In this document: piece after piece, positions 35,816 through 48,683 of the stretch
How positions within the stretch are numbered: the first letter of the stretch is position 1
Layout: each line of letters opens with the position of its first letter
Source of the DNA: Dillenia suffruticosa
Lineage: Eukaryota > Streptophyta > Magnoliopsida > Dilleniales > Dilleniaceae
Length of the DNA stretch: 64,000 bases
Reading direction: 5' to 3'
NCBI GenBank assembly: GCA_033439265.1
Contig: JAVTVX010000013.1
Location: 7,962,501-8,026,500 of the forward strand
Position numbers and translations under genes: made by a program
The notes under the pieces: generated by a model
Seen by the model: the letters and a program-made list of their open reading frames with translations, nothing else
Told to the model about the DNA's origin: nothing
Databases searched by the model: none

Positions 35816-37818
35816 ATTATGAAATATTTTTAATAAAAATATCTTTTCACAAGGCTAAAAATAAAATATTTTAATTTCCTTTTAGATCAATTTGTTAGTT
35901 TTGATGGAGGTTTATAAGGGATTGGACAGCCAACGGTACGAGTCCAACTCACAACGACCGTGCTTAAGCACAACACAATTAAATTAATTATGTCATTTTT
36001 TTTTTGAACTGATTAATTATGACATATTGATGTAATATAACGCGGATCCTTTTTTGGGTTGAATGATTAAAAATACTCTACCTTTTAGTCAGAAATCTCG
36101 AGTTTGAAATCTAAAAATGATAAAAAATGATTTGAAAAAACTAACCCCTAAAAATATATACTACAATATTCAAACTGAATTAATCGAGTAAAATTTAAAT
36201 ATTTACGGTAAAAATAAAAAAAAATATTGACATAATACGGCGCAGGCACAATTATTTCTCTCATTTAATTTAATTTAATTTTTTTTTGGTTTTATGATAT
36301 TGTTAGGAATATAATAAAAACCTAGAATATATATGCCTATATATAAATGTTGATAAGGTATTATGTTTTCTTTTATTTTATTGATAGTTACATTTTTCTT
36401 AATACCAAACCTAAATAGTTCAAGATAAAAACCTAGAATCAGATGATGGGTCAAAATGAACATGTTCACATTTTCAATAACATCTAAAATTTTACTTAAA
36501 TACAGAATTTGACTTTTATTTTTTGAAAAAAATTATGAAATTACCCTAAACGTTTTCTGATTGCAAAATTGTTTCTAAATTATTTACTTAGGCGATATCC
36601 TACATAGTTTCTGAATTATTTATTTTGACAATCTTCTCTCCTCATCTCAACTTTTAGTCATGACAAAATTAGGGTCTCTGGCCAAAAACCGCTTGCACTT
36701 GACATGGAAAGCATTGCATTAGCAAAAAAAAGAGTGTGTATTAGAAAAATGTAATAAATTTTTTATGTCAGTGTGGGGGGTAAAAAAGAATGGATGGATG
36801 GCTTAACTTACCATATAGGCATATGACATTGTGGTACCTTGAAAGCACAAAAATTTTCTCGTGAATTAGGATTGCCTCCCAAAACTAATTTTTTGTATGA
36901 TATGTTTTACCTTCCCAGTTTTCCCTCTATGATATTTAAGTAATGTAGTTGACTGTAATTGAATTTCAAGGGAGTATATAAATGAGAAATGTTGAATTCA
37001 GGAAGAGCTATTGCTTAGAGTATAATCAAAATTAGGTGTATAGGATAATGAAGATAATACTGAACATGAGCATACAATGTGATGTTTAGCATTTGAAATT
37101 GTTTCATTGACTTCCCATGACCACTTTGGCATAACTTTCCAATGGTATCTTTAAAATATTCCTAAACACCAATAATTGGTCTAGCTTTGAATCATTCATA
37201 AAGTTTCTATCACATGCAGTCTTATTCTACAAATTCATGGGACAAGGAGTGGTCACTCTTCCTCTCTTCTATTCCCTAAACCTGTGATCGTGATTTGTCT
37301 CAAAACCGGCCGGGGCAACAAGGCCTCCCTAACTAAAAAGCCCCGTGGTGTTTAAAACAACACACTGGACACAGAATCCAGAATAGGCAATTTGTGACTT
37401 TTTTTTTAAAGAAAGAATGTTTTCAAAAATTGAAATTGAGAGCCCCAAAAGGCAAGCAACTTTACCATCAAACTCAGCAACTATAACAATGATTTGCATA
37501 AACATGTACATGTTTGCTCTTGCAAGTGCTGGCAAGTCAGAGTGGAGCGAAGGAAAATGGAGCGTCATCGTCAGCGCCTCATTTATATATTTTCTATCTT
37601 TGTGATCCAAAACCTACTTAGAAACTTTACATGAGATCCAAAGAAACACAAATGAAGACTGCACCAAGTTCATTTAGGAAGAATGTGATCATGCATTTTG
37701 AAGAAAACATCAGAGATTAGAAATGTTCTGGGAAAAAATTGGGCAAAACTCATCTTATTTTCTCGTAAAAATGGCAATTACAAAATATATATACAGTAAA
37801 AGACTCATAGATCCTACC
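35816..37818. other. Intergenic / TBC gene 3' flank
   Basis: AT-rich with no recognised coding sequence. The part below the TBC stop at 37819 presumably includes its 3' UTR. Confidence 0.45.
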
Positions 37819-40800
37819 TCACATCTCAGATAAGAGGTTACTAATTTTCCGAAGCTCTTTCAAAGCTGTCATCGCTGTGACTTGTCCTTTCCCTAGTAAA
37901 ACATTCTTAGAGAAGTTCTCCAATGGCCCCACTTGTCCCCATTCTTGCTGGAAAACAGACTCAATCACCTGCAAGATAAACAACTTGTTCTTTTTAAGTG
38001 CCGACAAGCTGAACATGCACAATGTAATCAAGAATACCACTTAGAAGAGCAAAAAAAAAAAATATCACAAAATTGAGGAAAAAGGACTCAGCAGCTGGAA
38101 AGAGAAAAGATTGGAGCAAACTAATTGCCCCCCACCCCCAAATCCCCAACAACCTTAACCTCCTATCAAATAAAGAGAAGATCCAATCAATTTTGTATGG
38201 CTCAGGTGAAACAAATGAAACATTTTTGGCTATCACACCACAATAATTTGTTTATAATCACATTTTGAATTTTTAAACACTCGGAATGAAGAGTGATAAA
38301 GGGGGGAAAAGCATGTATTACCTGGATATTTTCAAGCATAGATTGCCCCAGGTTCCCAAAGGTATTGATCACTTTTGGGTCTGCAGCATCCGACTTGTCA
38401 CTTATGGAAGAACTATTGTCAACGTCAACAGCAGGTAAGTTTGTTGTATTGCTTTGGCTATTTACTAGTGTTGAAGCCTCCGCCACCTCAAAGGAAACTC
38501 CTCTATCAGATGTTCCTTCACCAGTATTCTTTCCAAATTTCCATAGCCATTGGAATTTGCCAGAGAGAGACCTCCGTTCCTTCATAACTGATGCAAGCTG
38601 TGAGACTCTGGTATGCTTACTGTTACCATCAGAAATAAAAGAGGTATCCCCTGCGGTGTCAGAGATTGGAAGAGGGGGCTCTTCTGGTGGTATCCTAGAT
38701 GACTCCGCATTATTGGCTTCGTACTCATTTTCATCAAGGAATGAGTTCGACACAATGCTGCTTTTTTCTGACTCATTTTCATGGTCATTATCTCTGCTAT
38801 GAGGACTTGTTGGAGAGGAAAATATCGGGGAATTTTCCTCACTGCCAAAACTATTCCCAACGGAGCCAGTAAGGTCCTTACTGATGTTATGTTGTCCATC
38901 CAGCCCAACTTCGACAGAGACAGGATCTTTCTGGCTTAGACCACCTTGAAAGCCTATTTCATCAATGTCATCCTCGGAACCAAGTACCCGGGACAAGTCT
39001 TTCAACAGACTACGCCTAACAGAAGACTTAGTTTCATTTTTGCCATTCTTTCCTTTCACTGGAGAAGGTTCAGATTCTGTTCTAGTCAAGCTTGATCTTA
39101 ATTTCTCAGACCATCGCTTTTTTTGGGTCGGAACATGTTTTCCTTGATTTTTTTGCCTTGCTTCTTCTTCCTTGTGCAAGACTCTCCACTGCTCTTCCCA
39201 ATAAGTTTCAGGGACCACATTGAGAGGAGTTCTAGGTGAAACCAGATCTGATGAAAGGGTATGACAACTCCCAAATGCGGATCTATTATGCCCACTGGAA
39301 GCAACATGTGAAGTAGATGACGTCAAGATCTTAGTGTCTAATGAAAGAGACTGCAAAGATTTTGCCTTGTCCATTACCTTTCTGAGATCCACATTTTCCG
39401 GAAAGTTTAGTAGTCTCTGAAGACAAGATGTAGCATGCTCAGTGGCAAGCAAAGAAGATCTTAGATAAAGCATCATGGAAACAGCCATTCCTGAGATAAA
39501 TGCCCCACGGTGTGAACCAAGGACCCCAGCACAGGAAACAGTATCACCTTCAACATATTCAGGTAATTTACCATTGTCTGAAGCAAATATCTCATCCCAA
39601 ATTATTAACAGGTCCTGGAGTGAGAATTCACGTCCAAATAAGACCCTCAGCCATCGAAGGGAAAAGTATTGTGGTTCAACGCCAAGTTCAACAAGGTGAC
39701 TATAAAGAGATGAATCAAAAATGGCAAGCAAATGGTAAAAAGTAGAAGAAGCTTCAATTACAGGACTCATGCCACTTTGTGATCCAACTAGAGGAGATGG
39801 ACAAAAGAAGTCAGCCATGCAGACAGCACCATTAGCTCCACTCATCAGGGCATCAAACATGCAATATGCATCATGTTCCATAAATCTCTCTGATAATAGA
39901 ATACCCAGCTCACCTTCTGCCCCATACGCATCACTAAGCAATAAAATAGTCTGTAACTCTGGATCAAGATCATCAAGGCCCCTACTTTTCTTTGCATTTT
40001 CGGGAAAACCAACTTCATCTGTTCTGGGATTTGGAAATTTCTTCAAGCCAAAATTGTATCTAAGATCACTTTCGTGAAATGATAATTCATCAAACATGTC
40101 GGTGAAGTGATCTTCAAAGTTATTTCGCACTTGACAAAGATGCTGAACATCAACGTGGAGAACATACAACAAAGGAGCCAACAATTCGTGCATCCCTGGA
40201 GAGGCACTAGAAGTTAGGAAAATAAGTAAACATAGACAAATAAATGAGTGAGAGTGCTTGGAAAATTTAATTCCACATGTTGGAACTTATGACATGTAAC
40301 CTTTCTCCAGTTCAAATCCCAAAACAACCATGTATTAATGAAATAGAAAACTATAATCAATCCATCACAAACAAACTGGCCTGAACTAACAAGTGTCTCC
40401 TCATCAATCCATCATGCAGAAACAGAAGCCTGTGTGGATAAACACATCATAGATAGTGTTGTAGCATAGTTTGACTTGTATTCTTTTGTGTGAACAGCTT
40501 TTTGGAATTTTTTTTATGATTTTCTGGAGGATCTAAATGTTCTAATTCTCAGAGACTTTCTTTTCAGGTAATAAGTTCACTATCCATAACAGCCTACAAA
40601 ATGATATAGAAGAATTTACCACAATAATACTTGATATAGAAGTAACTTTGGGTGAATGCATTATGCAGAACGAAGCAGAAGTTAGCTTAAGCTTTATCTG
40701 TCATACCTCTTTCACAACAGAATAATAGAGGACTATCTTTGAGCAGAGATTACAGCAACACCAGAGAAAAATAGGCTTAAGTAAAACTTTGTCACACACC

Positions 40801-41897
40801 TTGCCTATAACCATATTCAGGATGTATAAGGCACCACAATAACAATATTCGTCTCAACATGCCTTGGCATCCCAGTGTCTGGAAGTAGCTTTCATGTTCA
40901 GGATATAGACGCGATAAATCTTGGTCTACCATCTTTTCCAGCTCCACATTCCGAAAGAAGCGTCCCCACGTGCTATCTGCACGACCATTCCCATATGGTA
41001 AGCTAGCTAGTTTTGCATGAACCAAAGCTTTTATGATAATATTGATGTCTAAAATCATTGGCAAGATATATAGCCATCTTTGAGATGACTATGGTTTTAC
41101 AAACTTACTCTTCCAATAAACCACCAACTGTAAATCGACAAACAACAAAGACCAGACAAGGCTCACACAGCAATGTGGTCGTTAAAAATTTTGACTCTGT
41201 CTGTACAAATCTTACGATTTTATAAGCATTTTGCACCAAAACTTTTGTGGATTCTTAACTTGATCCTATGATTTAACTGTTGAAATTCGTCAACTTGGAT
41301 CACAATTTTGACAAACATGGCTCAGACGCAGTGCATTTGTTATAGATTGGATACTAATAGTACCTGGGTTTTGAGAGAGCGGATTGTCCACAACAAGATT
41401 GGGGGAGTTGTTGCCATCCTTGGGAATATGCGGATCGACTAAAAGACGCCTTCTTAAACTAGCATACCTGCAAGTTCAAAATACAAAATGCTGACATAGA
41501 AAAAATCACACCAACAATCTACAGATACCATCATGATCATAATTCAAACGGTGTACAACTATCTCAAATTTGCCGACAATCAAATCCCCTCTCCAGTAGC
41601 TCAAAAAATAAAAGAAAAAAAAAAAATTGCATCAACGGAACAGACCAAGCAAACATGAACAAATGGGAGTGGGTCTGGGTAAAACAACTAACCATTTTTC
41701 AGGGATTATAAGACTGAAAAACAAAAGGTAAGGAAAGTGGGAGCGATCATCTTCATCAATATGGCTTATCCCGCAAAAAAGGAAAGGAAAATGGAAACGG
41801 AAACACCAAGAATCGCACGTAGATTTTCTGAATTTTCCAATCAATCACAGATCATAGAATCCAAAATAACACAACCCCCAGAATCCCAGTTCCATAT

Positions 41898-41940
<43 letters not shown>

Positions 41941-42132
41941 CCGTCGAGAATCAGCAGTAACACGACGAAGATCATCAATTGTAGAAGAGCAAGAAGACGG
42001 CAAAATCCCGAGATTGATTCTCCATTGCAGACCTCTTAGATTCGGGAATCTACGGCTTTCTCTAGAAATTGATGGATTGTTCAACGAAGTCGACGATTGC
42101 GGCAATGCCACCTCGATTGGCGCCGGATTCAT
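37819..42132 (-). CDS. TBC-domain Rab GTPase-activating protein (TBC1D5-like)
   Basis: Five exons on the minus strand: 42132-41939, 41467-41364, 40976-40800, 40195-38322 and 37968-37819. All are GT-AG, the frame is continuous, and the total is 832 aa, a typical length for plant TBC1D5-type proteins. The TBC domain spans about residues 30-350. LRGLQWRINLGILP opens it, VDQDLSR (116-122) carries the arginine finger R122, and YGYRQGMHELLAPLLYVLHV (about 154-173) carries the glutamine finger Q158. Both catalytic residues of the dual-finger mechanism are present, so it should stimulate GTP hydrolysis on a Rab at endomembranes; the target Rab is unknown. Residues beyond about 370 are hydrophilic, Ser-rich and acidic, and end with a conserved VFQQEWGQ...KELRKISNLLSEM tail. 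The start is the ATG giving MNPAPIE. The frame runs upstream through non-ATG codons only. A CT microsatellite begins at the first donor. Confidence 0.95.
41899..41938. repeat. (GA)n/(CT)n tract forming the 5' end of TBC intron 1
   Basis: On the coding strand exon 1 ends CGACGGAG and the intron starts GTCTCTCTCT, so the 5' splice site is the first dinucleotide of the microsatellite. Confidence 0.92.
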
Positions 42133-42480
42133 GCTTCTTTTCCGGCTATACTTTTCCGAATCAATTGCCCAAAACCCCAACAGCAATTGCAAACTTTGAT
42201 GAGAGAGAGAAACAAACGGCGAAGGGGAGTTTGGAGAAATCTAGAAAGAGAAAAATAAGGGAAGAAGAAACAAAAAGAAGAAAGACAGCGAAATTAAATT
42301 ACAGGGAGGAAAAGAGAAATTTGTGGACAAAAAAAAAGAGAGATTTGCGTGTGAGCTGTGAAGAAGATCAGCCTCTTTAGCTAAGATAGATTTTTGCCCA
42401 TTATCTTAGAGAGAGAAAAAGGAATAGCAAGTTTGTCTTGCAGAGAGGCGAGAGCGAGAGAGAGAGAGAGAGAACCCAAA
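42133..42480 (-). promoter_or_regulatory. 5' leader/promoter of the TBC gene
   Basis: Purine-rich on the plus strand (CT-rich on the coding strand), with a (GA)n run at about 42448-42472, typical of plant leaders and core promoters. A clear TATA box was not placed. Confidence 0.35.
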
Positions 42481-44558
42481 AAAAAGGGCGAGGTGCTAGG
42501 AAGGTAAGGTGTGGTGTCGCTTCAAAGGTTTCTTTTCTTTATTCTATGCCACTGTTGATGTTTGAGTGACTGGGAGGGCATGGGTTTGATGGCTGCTGTG
42601 CCGGTGCGGATTGGTTGGGTCCCACCCGTTATTTATTTTTCTAAAAAGAAATAACTAGATTGAAATGATTACTATTAAGGATTTCTGATTGGACTGTGGT
42701 AATATGTTGGAATTCAAAAGGGAAAATTGATGAATATGGATATATTTTGGGTGGGGTTCCTGGCTTACCTTCAAAAAATAATAACGAATACGAATTTACT
42801 AAATTCCATGAGAAAAAGAAAAACGTTTGAAATATGACACATTCCACGGCCAACAGCTTTCTAACAAGTTTCCTTTACAAATTTACAACTTCAATTAATT
42901 GATTGTTAAGATTTATCATTTGTCATTATATAATTATTATTATATAAATATTAATTTCTTCTTTTTTTTGGGGGGGGGGAGGGGCGATTTGAGCAGTACG
43001 AGATCAAATAACGCACCTACACAAAAGGATGATCAAATAATATGGATGGAGTTGGGGATTGGGAAAGATCCCTTGAAACACAAGTTTCTAATTCTAAAAA
43101 CATGAAGCCAGATGATTTTAATTTTGTAGTAATAAAAAGTGGAAATGCAGCATTAGATCAGCAACTCACTCAAGTGGGGGAGGGCCCTAACAAATCACGC
43201 TTTTTAATAAATAGAAAATTAGTTAATATGAATAAAGAAGATAAATGGTCAAGTCAACAACATCATAATCAAATATCACTTGAGGCCCTTATTAAAAAAA
43301 AAAAAAAAAAAAAAAAAAACAAGAAGAAGAAAATTGGCATAAAGAAAAATGTGGGGTCTGCATGCGTTGTATTTATTTGTAGTGAAAATGAAAATGACAA
43401 TTTAAGAAAAATAAATATATTATATATATATTCGAAATGGATATCCAAGAGTGACGTGGCAGAGACGTGTTGGTAGGAGTCTTCCAAATCTCCAAATCAG
43501 CGAAGCCATCGTTTCTGTTCTGAATTACGCTTATTCCCAAATCCCACGGCTGCCCTTTTGCACTTTTTCCACACGTCAAGTTTGGATTCGTCACCAACTC
43601 TTTCTTCCCTTCTCTCTGTTCCCACGTGAAACTGAAAACTGGCTGGTATTCGTATTTCCTCTCAAAGCCTCAGCGCCATGTCTGGCCAAAAACACCGCCC
43701 CAGCAAATCTCTCTCTCTTTCTAACTCTTTCTAAATTGTGAATTCCATGGTTACATAATCATATAAAGCAAACCGAATCAACCGAAATAAGTTCACCTAT
43801 TACAAGGACAGTAAGCTACAAACGAGCGTAGGAGAGAGAGAGACAAAAATATGCCAGCAAGGGTTCATAAATAAAAATAATAATAATAATAATAATAATA
43901 ATAGGAAGGAGCATAAGAATTCATGGCAATGAGACGCCGTGGCGGTGATGAAGCAGCATGATCGGTAAAAACAAAAATATATCATTTCTTATACACATAA
44001 TTTAAAAATACTATCAAGGATAGAGCAATATTATATATTGAAAAAGAAAATCACGATTAATATGGTTATAATTTACACTATTACTCAACTTTCTAAAATA
44101 ACACAAATTATAAATCTAAGTCAGAATAATTAAGTTTGACATTAGGAGTTTGCCTATAGATTAAAACATGTTTTTGTTTAACGTATGAAATTATTTTATT
44201 AGCGTCACCCTCTCAATTTGATTGAATTATTGACTAATCTTTTTTTCATAAAAAATAGTGGGTTTCATCTTTTGCACCAAAAACATCAACAGTGTTTTGG
44301 AGGTGTAGGTGAGTGGGGCGTGGCAGATGGTACACAAGAGATAAGACAGCCCCCTCTCTCTTTATTTTATGCTCCGGTCCCACCAACCCACCCTCCCCAA
44401 ACGTCTCATTCCTGTCCTAATCATTGATTTCATTCTCTAGTGCAGTGTTTTTTTACCAATCTTACAAATCCCTCATTTTCCACTTTTTAATGCAAGACGT
44501 GGTTAGTTTCAGATTGAAATTTTCTTCTTAATAATTGAATGTGGTGGTCTTTGTTCCT

Positions 44559-44559
<1 letters not shown>

Positions 44560-44622
<63 letters not shown>
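44560..44622. repeat. (CT)n microsatellite, about 31 units
   Basis: Uninterrupted CT dinucleotide run. Confidence 0.97.
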
Positions 44623-44626
<4 letters not shown>

Positions 44627-45080
44627 GTTTCTAGGAGTAAGTTGGTACCTAATAGCACGAAGCACCGACAATTAATAGACAATAATATTATGTATAATAT
44701 ATATATATATATGTCCCCAGCTGGCAATGCACATTTTTTTCACATGTTTTCTCATCATACACTAAAGTTTTATCGCATTTTGCTACCATATGTTTGGGTT
44801 TGTTATATGGTTTCAAGTCCTTCAATTTGTTTTACAAATTTTGTTTTTTATTTTATTTTATTTTTTTCCTTTCCCATATTGTGAATGTATTGAATATACA
44901 ACGAAAATATTTCAATGAAGTTTACTTTTAAAAGAGAAAAGGTGTAGAAAATATTATTAACTGAAGCATAATAATTGGAATAATTTAAATGAAAAGCAAA
45001 ATTATTAATTCAAATTTTTAAAACATTTTGTTGTTTATGTACAATAAAATAAAAGGTCCCTCCTACAAACTTTTCCAAAC

Positions 45081-45082
<2 letters not shown>

Positions 45083-45122
<40 letters not shown>
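45083..45122. repeat. (AT)n microsatellite
   Basis: About 20 uninterrupted AT units. Confidence 0.97.
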
Positions 45123-45124
<2 letters not shown>

Positions 45125-45499
45125 TTAAATGGGTTATAAAGTCCATATATATAAACACATAATCCCTATCTGAATTTTAATTTAATTAAAAAAATTGTAT
45201 TTCTTTTATCTGATTATTAATAATCATGATTAGAGATATCAGCCCAATCCATTCATTTTACGTACATAAATCTCCATACAAAATGTTAGGTCGGTGCCGC
45301 CAAGCCAAAGTAAGTCATATAAGTTGTGTGGCAGGGGAAATCCAACCGAATGGGAATTGGTAAGTGGCCCCAAGTCTAGTCGGTGCCCCCTTTTGCCTAT
45401 GATGTCATCTGACTAAACTAAACTAAACTACGGAGTATGGATAAATAAATTTGGTTTGATGTCATCGCTCTCACTAAAAAAAAGACAAATTTTGTAATA

Positions 45500-46200
45500 A
45501 AATTTGGGACGAAATTGGAAGAAAAATTCGTCGGAAAACACATTTGCGACGAATTTTGCAACAAATATTTTTTCGTCGCTAATAAGTTGTCGCAAAAATT
45601 TGCGACGAAAAATTAATTATTCGTCGCAAAAATTTGCAACAAATATTTATATGTTCGAAAATTTGTCGCAAATTTGCAACGACATTTGCGACGAAAAATA
45701 TTCGTCGCAAAATTAGCAACGAATATTTTTTCGTCGCAAAATTAGCAACGAAAAATTTTTCGTCGCAAAAATTTGTGACGAACAATGTCTTAATCGCTAA
45801 TTTTGCGACGAAAAAATATTCGTCGCTAATTTTGCGACGAAAAAAATATTCGTCGCTAATTTTGCGACGAAAAAAATATTCGTCGCTAATTTTGCGACGA
45901 AAAAGTTTTCGTCGCAAAATTAGCGACGAACAGATATTTCGTCGCAAATTTCCAACAAAAAATTTTATTGCAAACTTTGCGACGAATAATTATTCGTTGC
46001 AAAATTCGTCGCAAAATTTAGCGACGAAGATTATTTCGTCGCAAATTTTCGGACGAATACTATTTTCGTCGCAAAATTTGCGACGAATACTATTTTGTTG
46101 CAAAATTGCGACGAATCTTATTTCATCCCAAATTTTTGCGACGAAACAATATTTGTTGCTAAATTTGTCACGAATATTATATGTTTTACAACGAATATAA
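45500..46200. repeat. Left subterminal repeats of the CACTA element
   Basis: Dozens of TTCGTCGCAAA / TTTGCGACGAA words in both orientations, often paired as short inverted repeats around AT spacers. In En/Spm, subterminal 12-bp motifs are bound by TNPA; the same role here is inferred. Long frames across this array (up to 188 codons) are by-products of the repeat. Confidence 0.9.
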
Positions 46201-46472
46201 ATTCTATTATAATATTTGGACAAAATTTACGTGCTCACCCAACCTTATCAACAATATTATCATCCAAATCATTTTTAATATAAAATTTAAACAATCTATA
46301 CTCATAATTATAACTACCTATTCAATAAGATCAAAAAATTAAACATGTAACAAGCAATCATATTTATAATATCTAACCAAAAAGCAACATCAAAACTAAA
46401 TAAGTTGTCGGAATATCAAAAACCATGCAAAAAAAAAAAATCAATATAACAGTAACATAACAGTTCACAATC

Positions 46473-48421
46473 TCAAGTATGACCTCCACCATCACCATCA
46501 TCATCATCATCATCAAAAAAATCATCACCCTCATCACCAACACCCTCATCACCATCGCAAGCATTATCAGGAGGAGAAATAGAAGGGGGAATCTGATTTG
46601 GAGCGGAGAATAACTGAAGATGCTGCATGATTAACATTTGTTGCGTGCGGACCTCGTGCAATTCTTGCGTGTGCTTTGCTTGAAGTTCACTGAATGCCTG
46701 ATCTCTTTGCAGTAGCAAGTCCTTCAATTGGCTCACCTCTTCATTCAATTGATTTATTTGTGCTCTAACTGCTGGTGGTGTGGAAGAAGATAAACTGGCG
46801 TTTTTGTATGTTCTGCTCAAAGAACCTAGCCCAACTACTCTACTCCCTTTTCGTCCACCAGTCACCTCAAGCCATGTATTCATGTTATCAACAGATGGCT
46901 CAGATCCGCCAGCATCATCACTAGCACTCGAATTTCTACATGCTAGCTCGTCATATTTCTCCTACATTGTCATGAGAACAATTAAAATAAAATTACAATA
47001 ACATTATAATTCAAACACATAATCAAGGAAAATAAATAATTTTGTAACATAAATCATGACACCATATAGGATCTAAATTATGAACATTCATATTAACATT
47101 AAATAAGTTGAAATTTGAGGAAAAAAAAGTAAAAGAGAATCTGTAGCAAGTAATTCATTAGAAATCAAAGAATCAAGTCAACAATAAAAATAAACTTGGG
47201 AGAGACTAACATAAAGAAATCATCTTCATACATCGTTATGATATGCTCAACATAAAATATTCATATCAACATTGAAAATGTAGATAAAGTAATTGGAAAA
47301 ATTGAAATTACAAACCTTAATTGCTCTAGCTCTCTCCCCGCTCCAAGTCTTGTCTTTTTTCTGAAATGTGCGCGTGAAAGTATCTATGAATGAAGGCTCG
47401 GTCCCTATTTCCTTTGCCTAAAATAAAAAAACACTATTACAATTAATGATATACTTTAAAGTAGATAAAAAAATTAATATTTGTATAAAATTACCAATCT
47501 ATTTCTATGTTCACCGATAGTGATCGAGCCTCCCGCATACGTCGCAGACGATTCCCCTGAATTATAAGATCGATTTTTTTTATTTTGCTCACTCCTTCGT
47601 TGACTCTCCTCCGATTCCCAAAAATTAAGAATCCTGCCCCAATTTTGCTCGGTGATGCAGTTGGGCTTTTTTGCATGTCTCTTTGCATGATTTAAAACGT
47701 GTCGAATGTGATCGCCACATTTTTTCTTCCAAATCCTTCTTACTTCCAATTCTTCAGTCTCGTCCCAAGTGAATACTCGCTGCAATGGAAAGCAAGCAAT
47801 AACTTATAAAACTATTAACTTCATTTCATATATAAACTGATTGGGATAACTTACCTTAAACTCGTTCCACCATAGTTCTTTTGTTTCATCCGGAGTGCTT
47901 GTGTAAGACATCGAAGCCCCTCCCCAATGATTATTCACAATTCTATTCAGCTCGTGAATAACATGTACAGAATTTGTAAATCTATCGTAAAGTTTCAAAC
48001 AAACAATGTTAAATAAATATGATAGTTAAAAGAAAAAATTATTTCATAAAAAAAAATAATACATCTACAAATATAAAATTTAGTACTTACGAATCTCCAT
48101 ATGGGGTTATTATCTCTCGATTGTCTTCTCTATCGGCATGCAACTGTTCCACCGAAGGGACTGCTGAAGGTACATTGCTAGCGATGTGTTGAGAGTGTGA
48201 AGGGCCTGCAACAGAAGGGGGAGGCGAAGGTACGTTGCCGGCAAGGGAATGCGATTGCGAAGCTGCCGAAGCGGACTGCGATGGTGAAGAGCGTGAATTT
48301 CCATCCGAATTGCGTCTATGGCCGCCACGTCGAAACTGTCAACCATATTACAATTTAAACAAAAAAATGTAAATTGCATATTCATCATATACATAATTAA
48401 GAATATGAATAAACTTACCAT
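46473..48421 (-). CDS. TNPA-like (plant transposase PF03004-type) protein of the CACTA element
   Basis: Six exons reconstructed on the minus strand: 48421-48419 (ATG only), 48335-48091, 47981-47855, 47779-47495, 47417-47316 and 46961-46473. The frame is continuous and gives 416 aa. The N-terminus starts MFRRGGHRRNSDG and is Ser/Pro/Ala-rich. ITPYGDSFTNSVHVIHELNR opens the conserved region, with WWNEFK, then RRIWKKKCGDHIRHVLNHAK, NWGRILNFWES, AGGSITIGEH and FIDTFTRTFQKKDKTW. This is the pattern of the Ptta/En/Spm plant transposase family. EKYDEL and a WLEVTGG segment follow. Next comes a Leu/Glu/Gln coiled coil (AQINQLNEEVSQLKDLLLQ) and a Glu/Asp-rich tail of about 20 acidic residues ending GGGHT. 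In Spm, TNPA binds subterminal motifs and regulates the promoter. The exon 1 assignment is inferred from a perfect ATG|GTAAGT and a downstream CAG acceptor. Confidence 0.85.
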
Positions 48422-48683
48422 ATTTAATTTGATAAATTATTTCTGACGAAACAAGGTACCAATATGTGAAGAAATTTTCTTGAATGACCTATAAAAAAAA
48501 AGATAGTATATTAACAAATTCAATATATAAATTTAAGAATAAGAATGTAAATAAACAAAAATTTTTTTTAAGAAATTTGCAAAAAATATGTGTCGACTAA
48601 CTTACCCACTTAAAAGAAATATATTATCATATATCAAGAAAAATATATGAAATTTATTATATGAAGAGAACAAAATTTACCCG

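Larger units (their letters stand above)
42481..45471. other. Intergenic with microsatellites
   Basis: No gene recognised. Contains a G run near 42970, an A run near 43293-43319, an (AAT)n tract at about 43876-43904, a long (CT)n at 44560-44622 and an (AT)n at 45083-45122. A 144-codon frame at 43042-43476 crosses the poly-A run and has no family resemblance. Confidence 0.5.

Noticed and set aside
38202..40193. A 663-aa protein starting at 40193
   Set aside because: The Met is internal to the TBC domain (YRQGMHELLAP). Upstream exons supply the N-terminus, and the 3' end reads into an intron after 38322.
43042..43476. 144-codon plus-strand frame
   Set aside because: It spans a poly-A run encoding Lys, and shows no homology or promoter context.
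45579..46223. 122- and 188-codon frames rich in RRK, FATK and SSQ
   Set aside because: Translation of the subterminal TTCGTCGC repeats on both strands.
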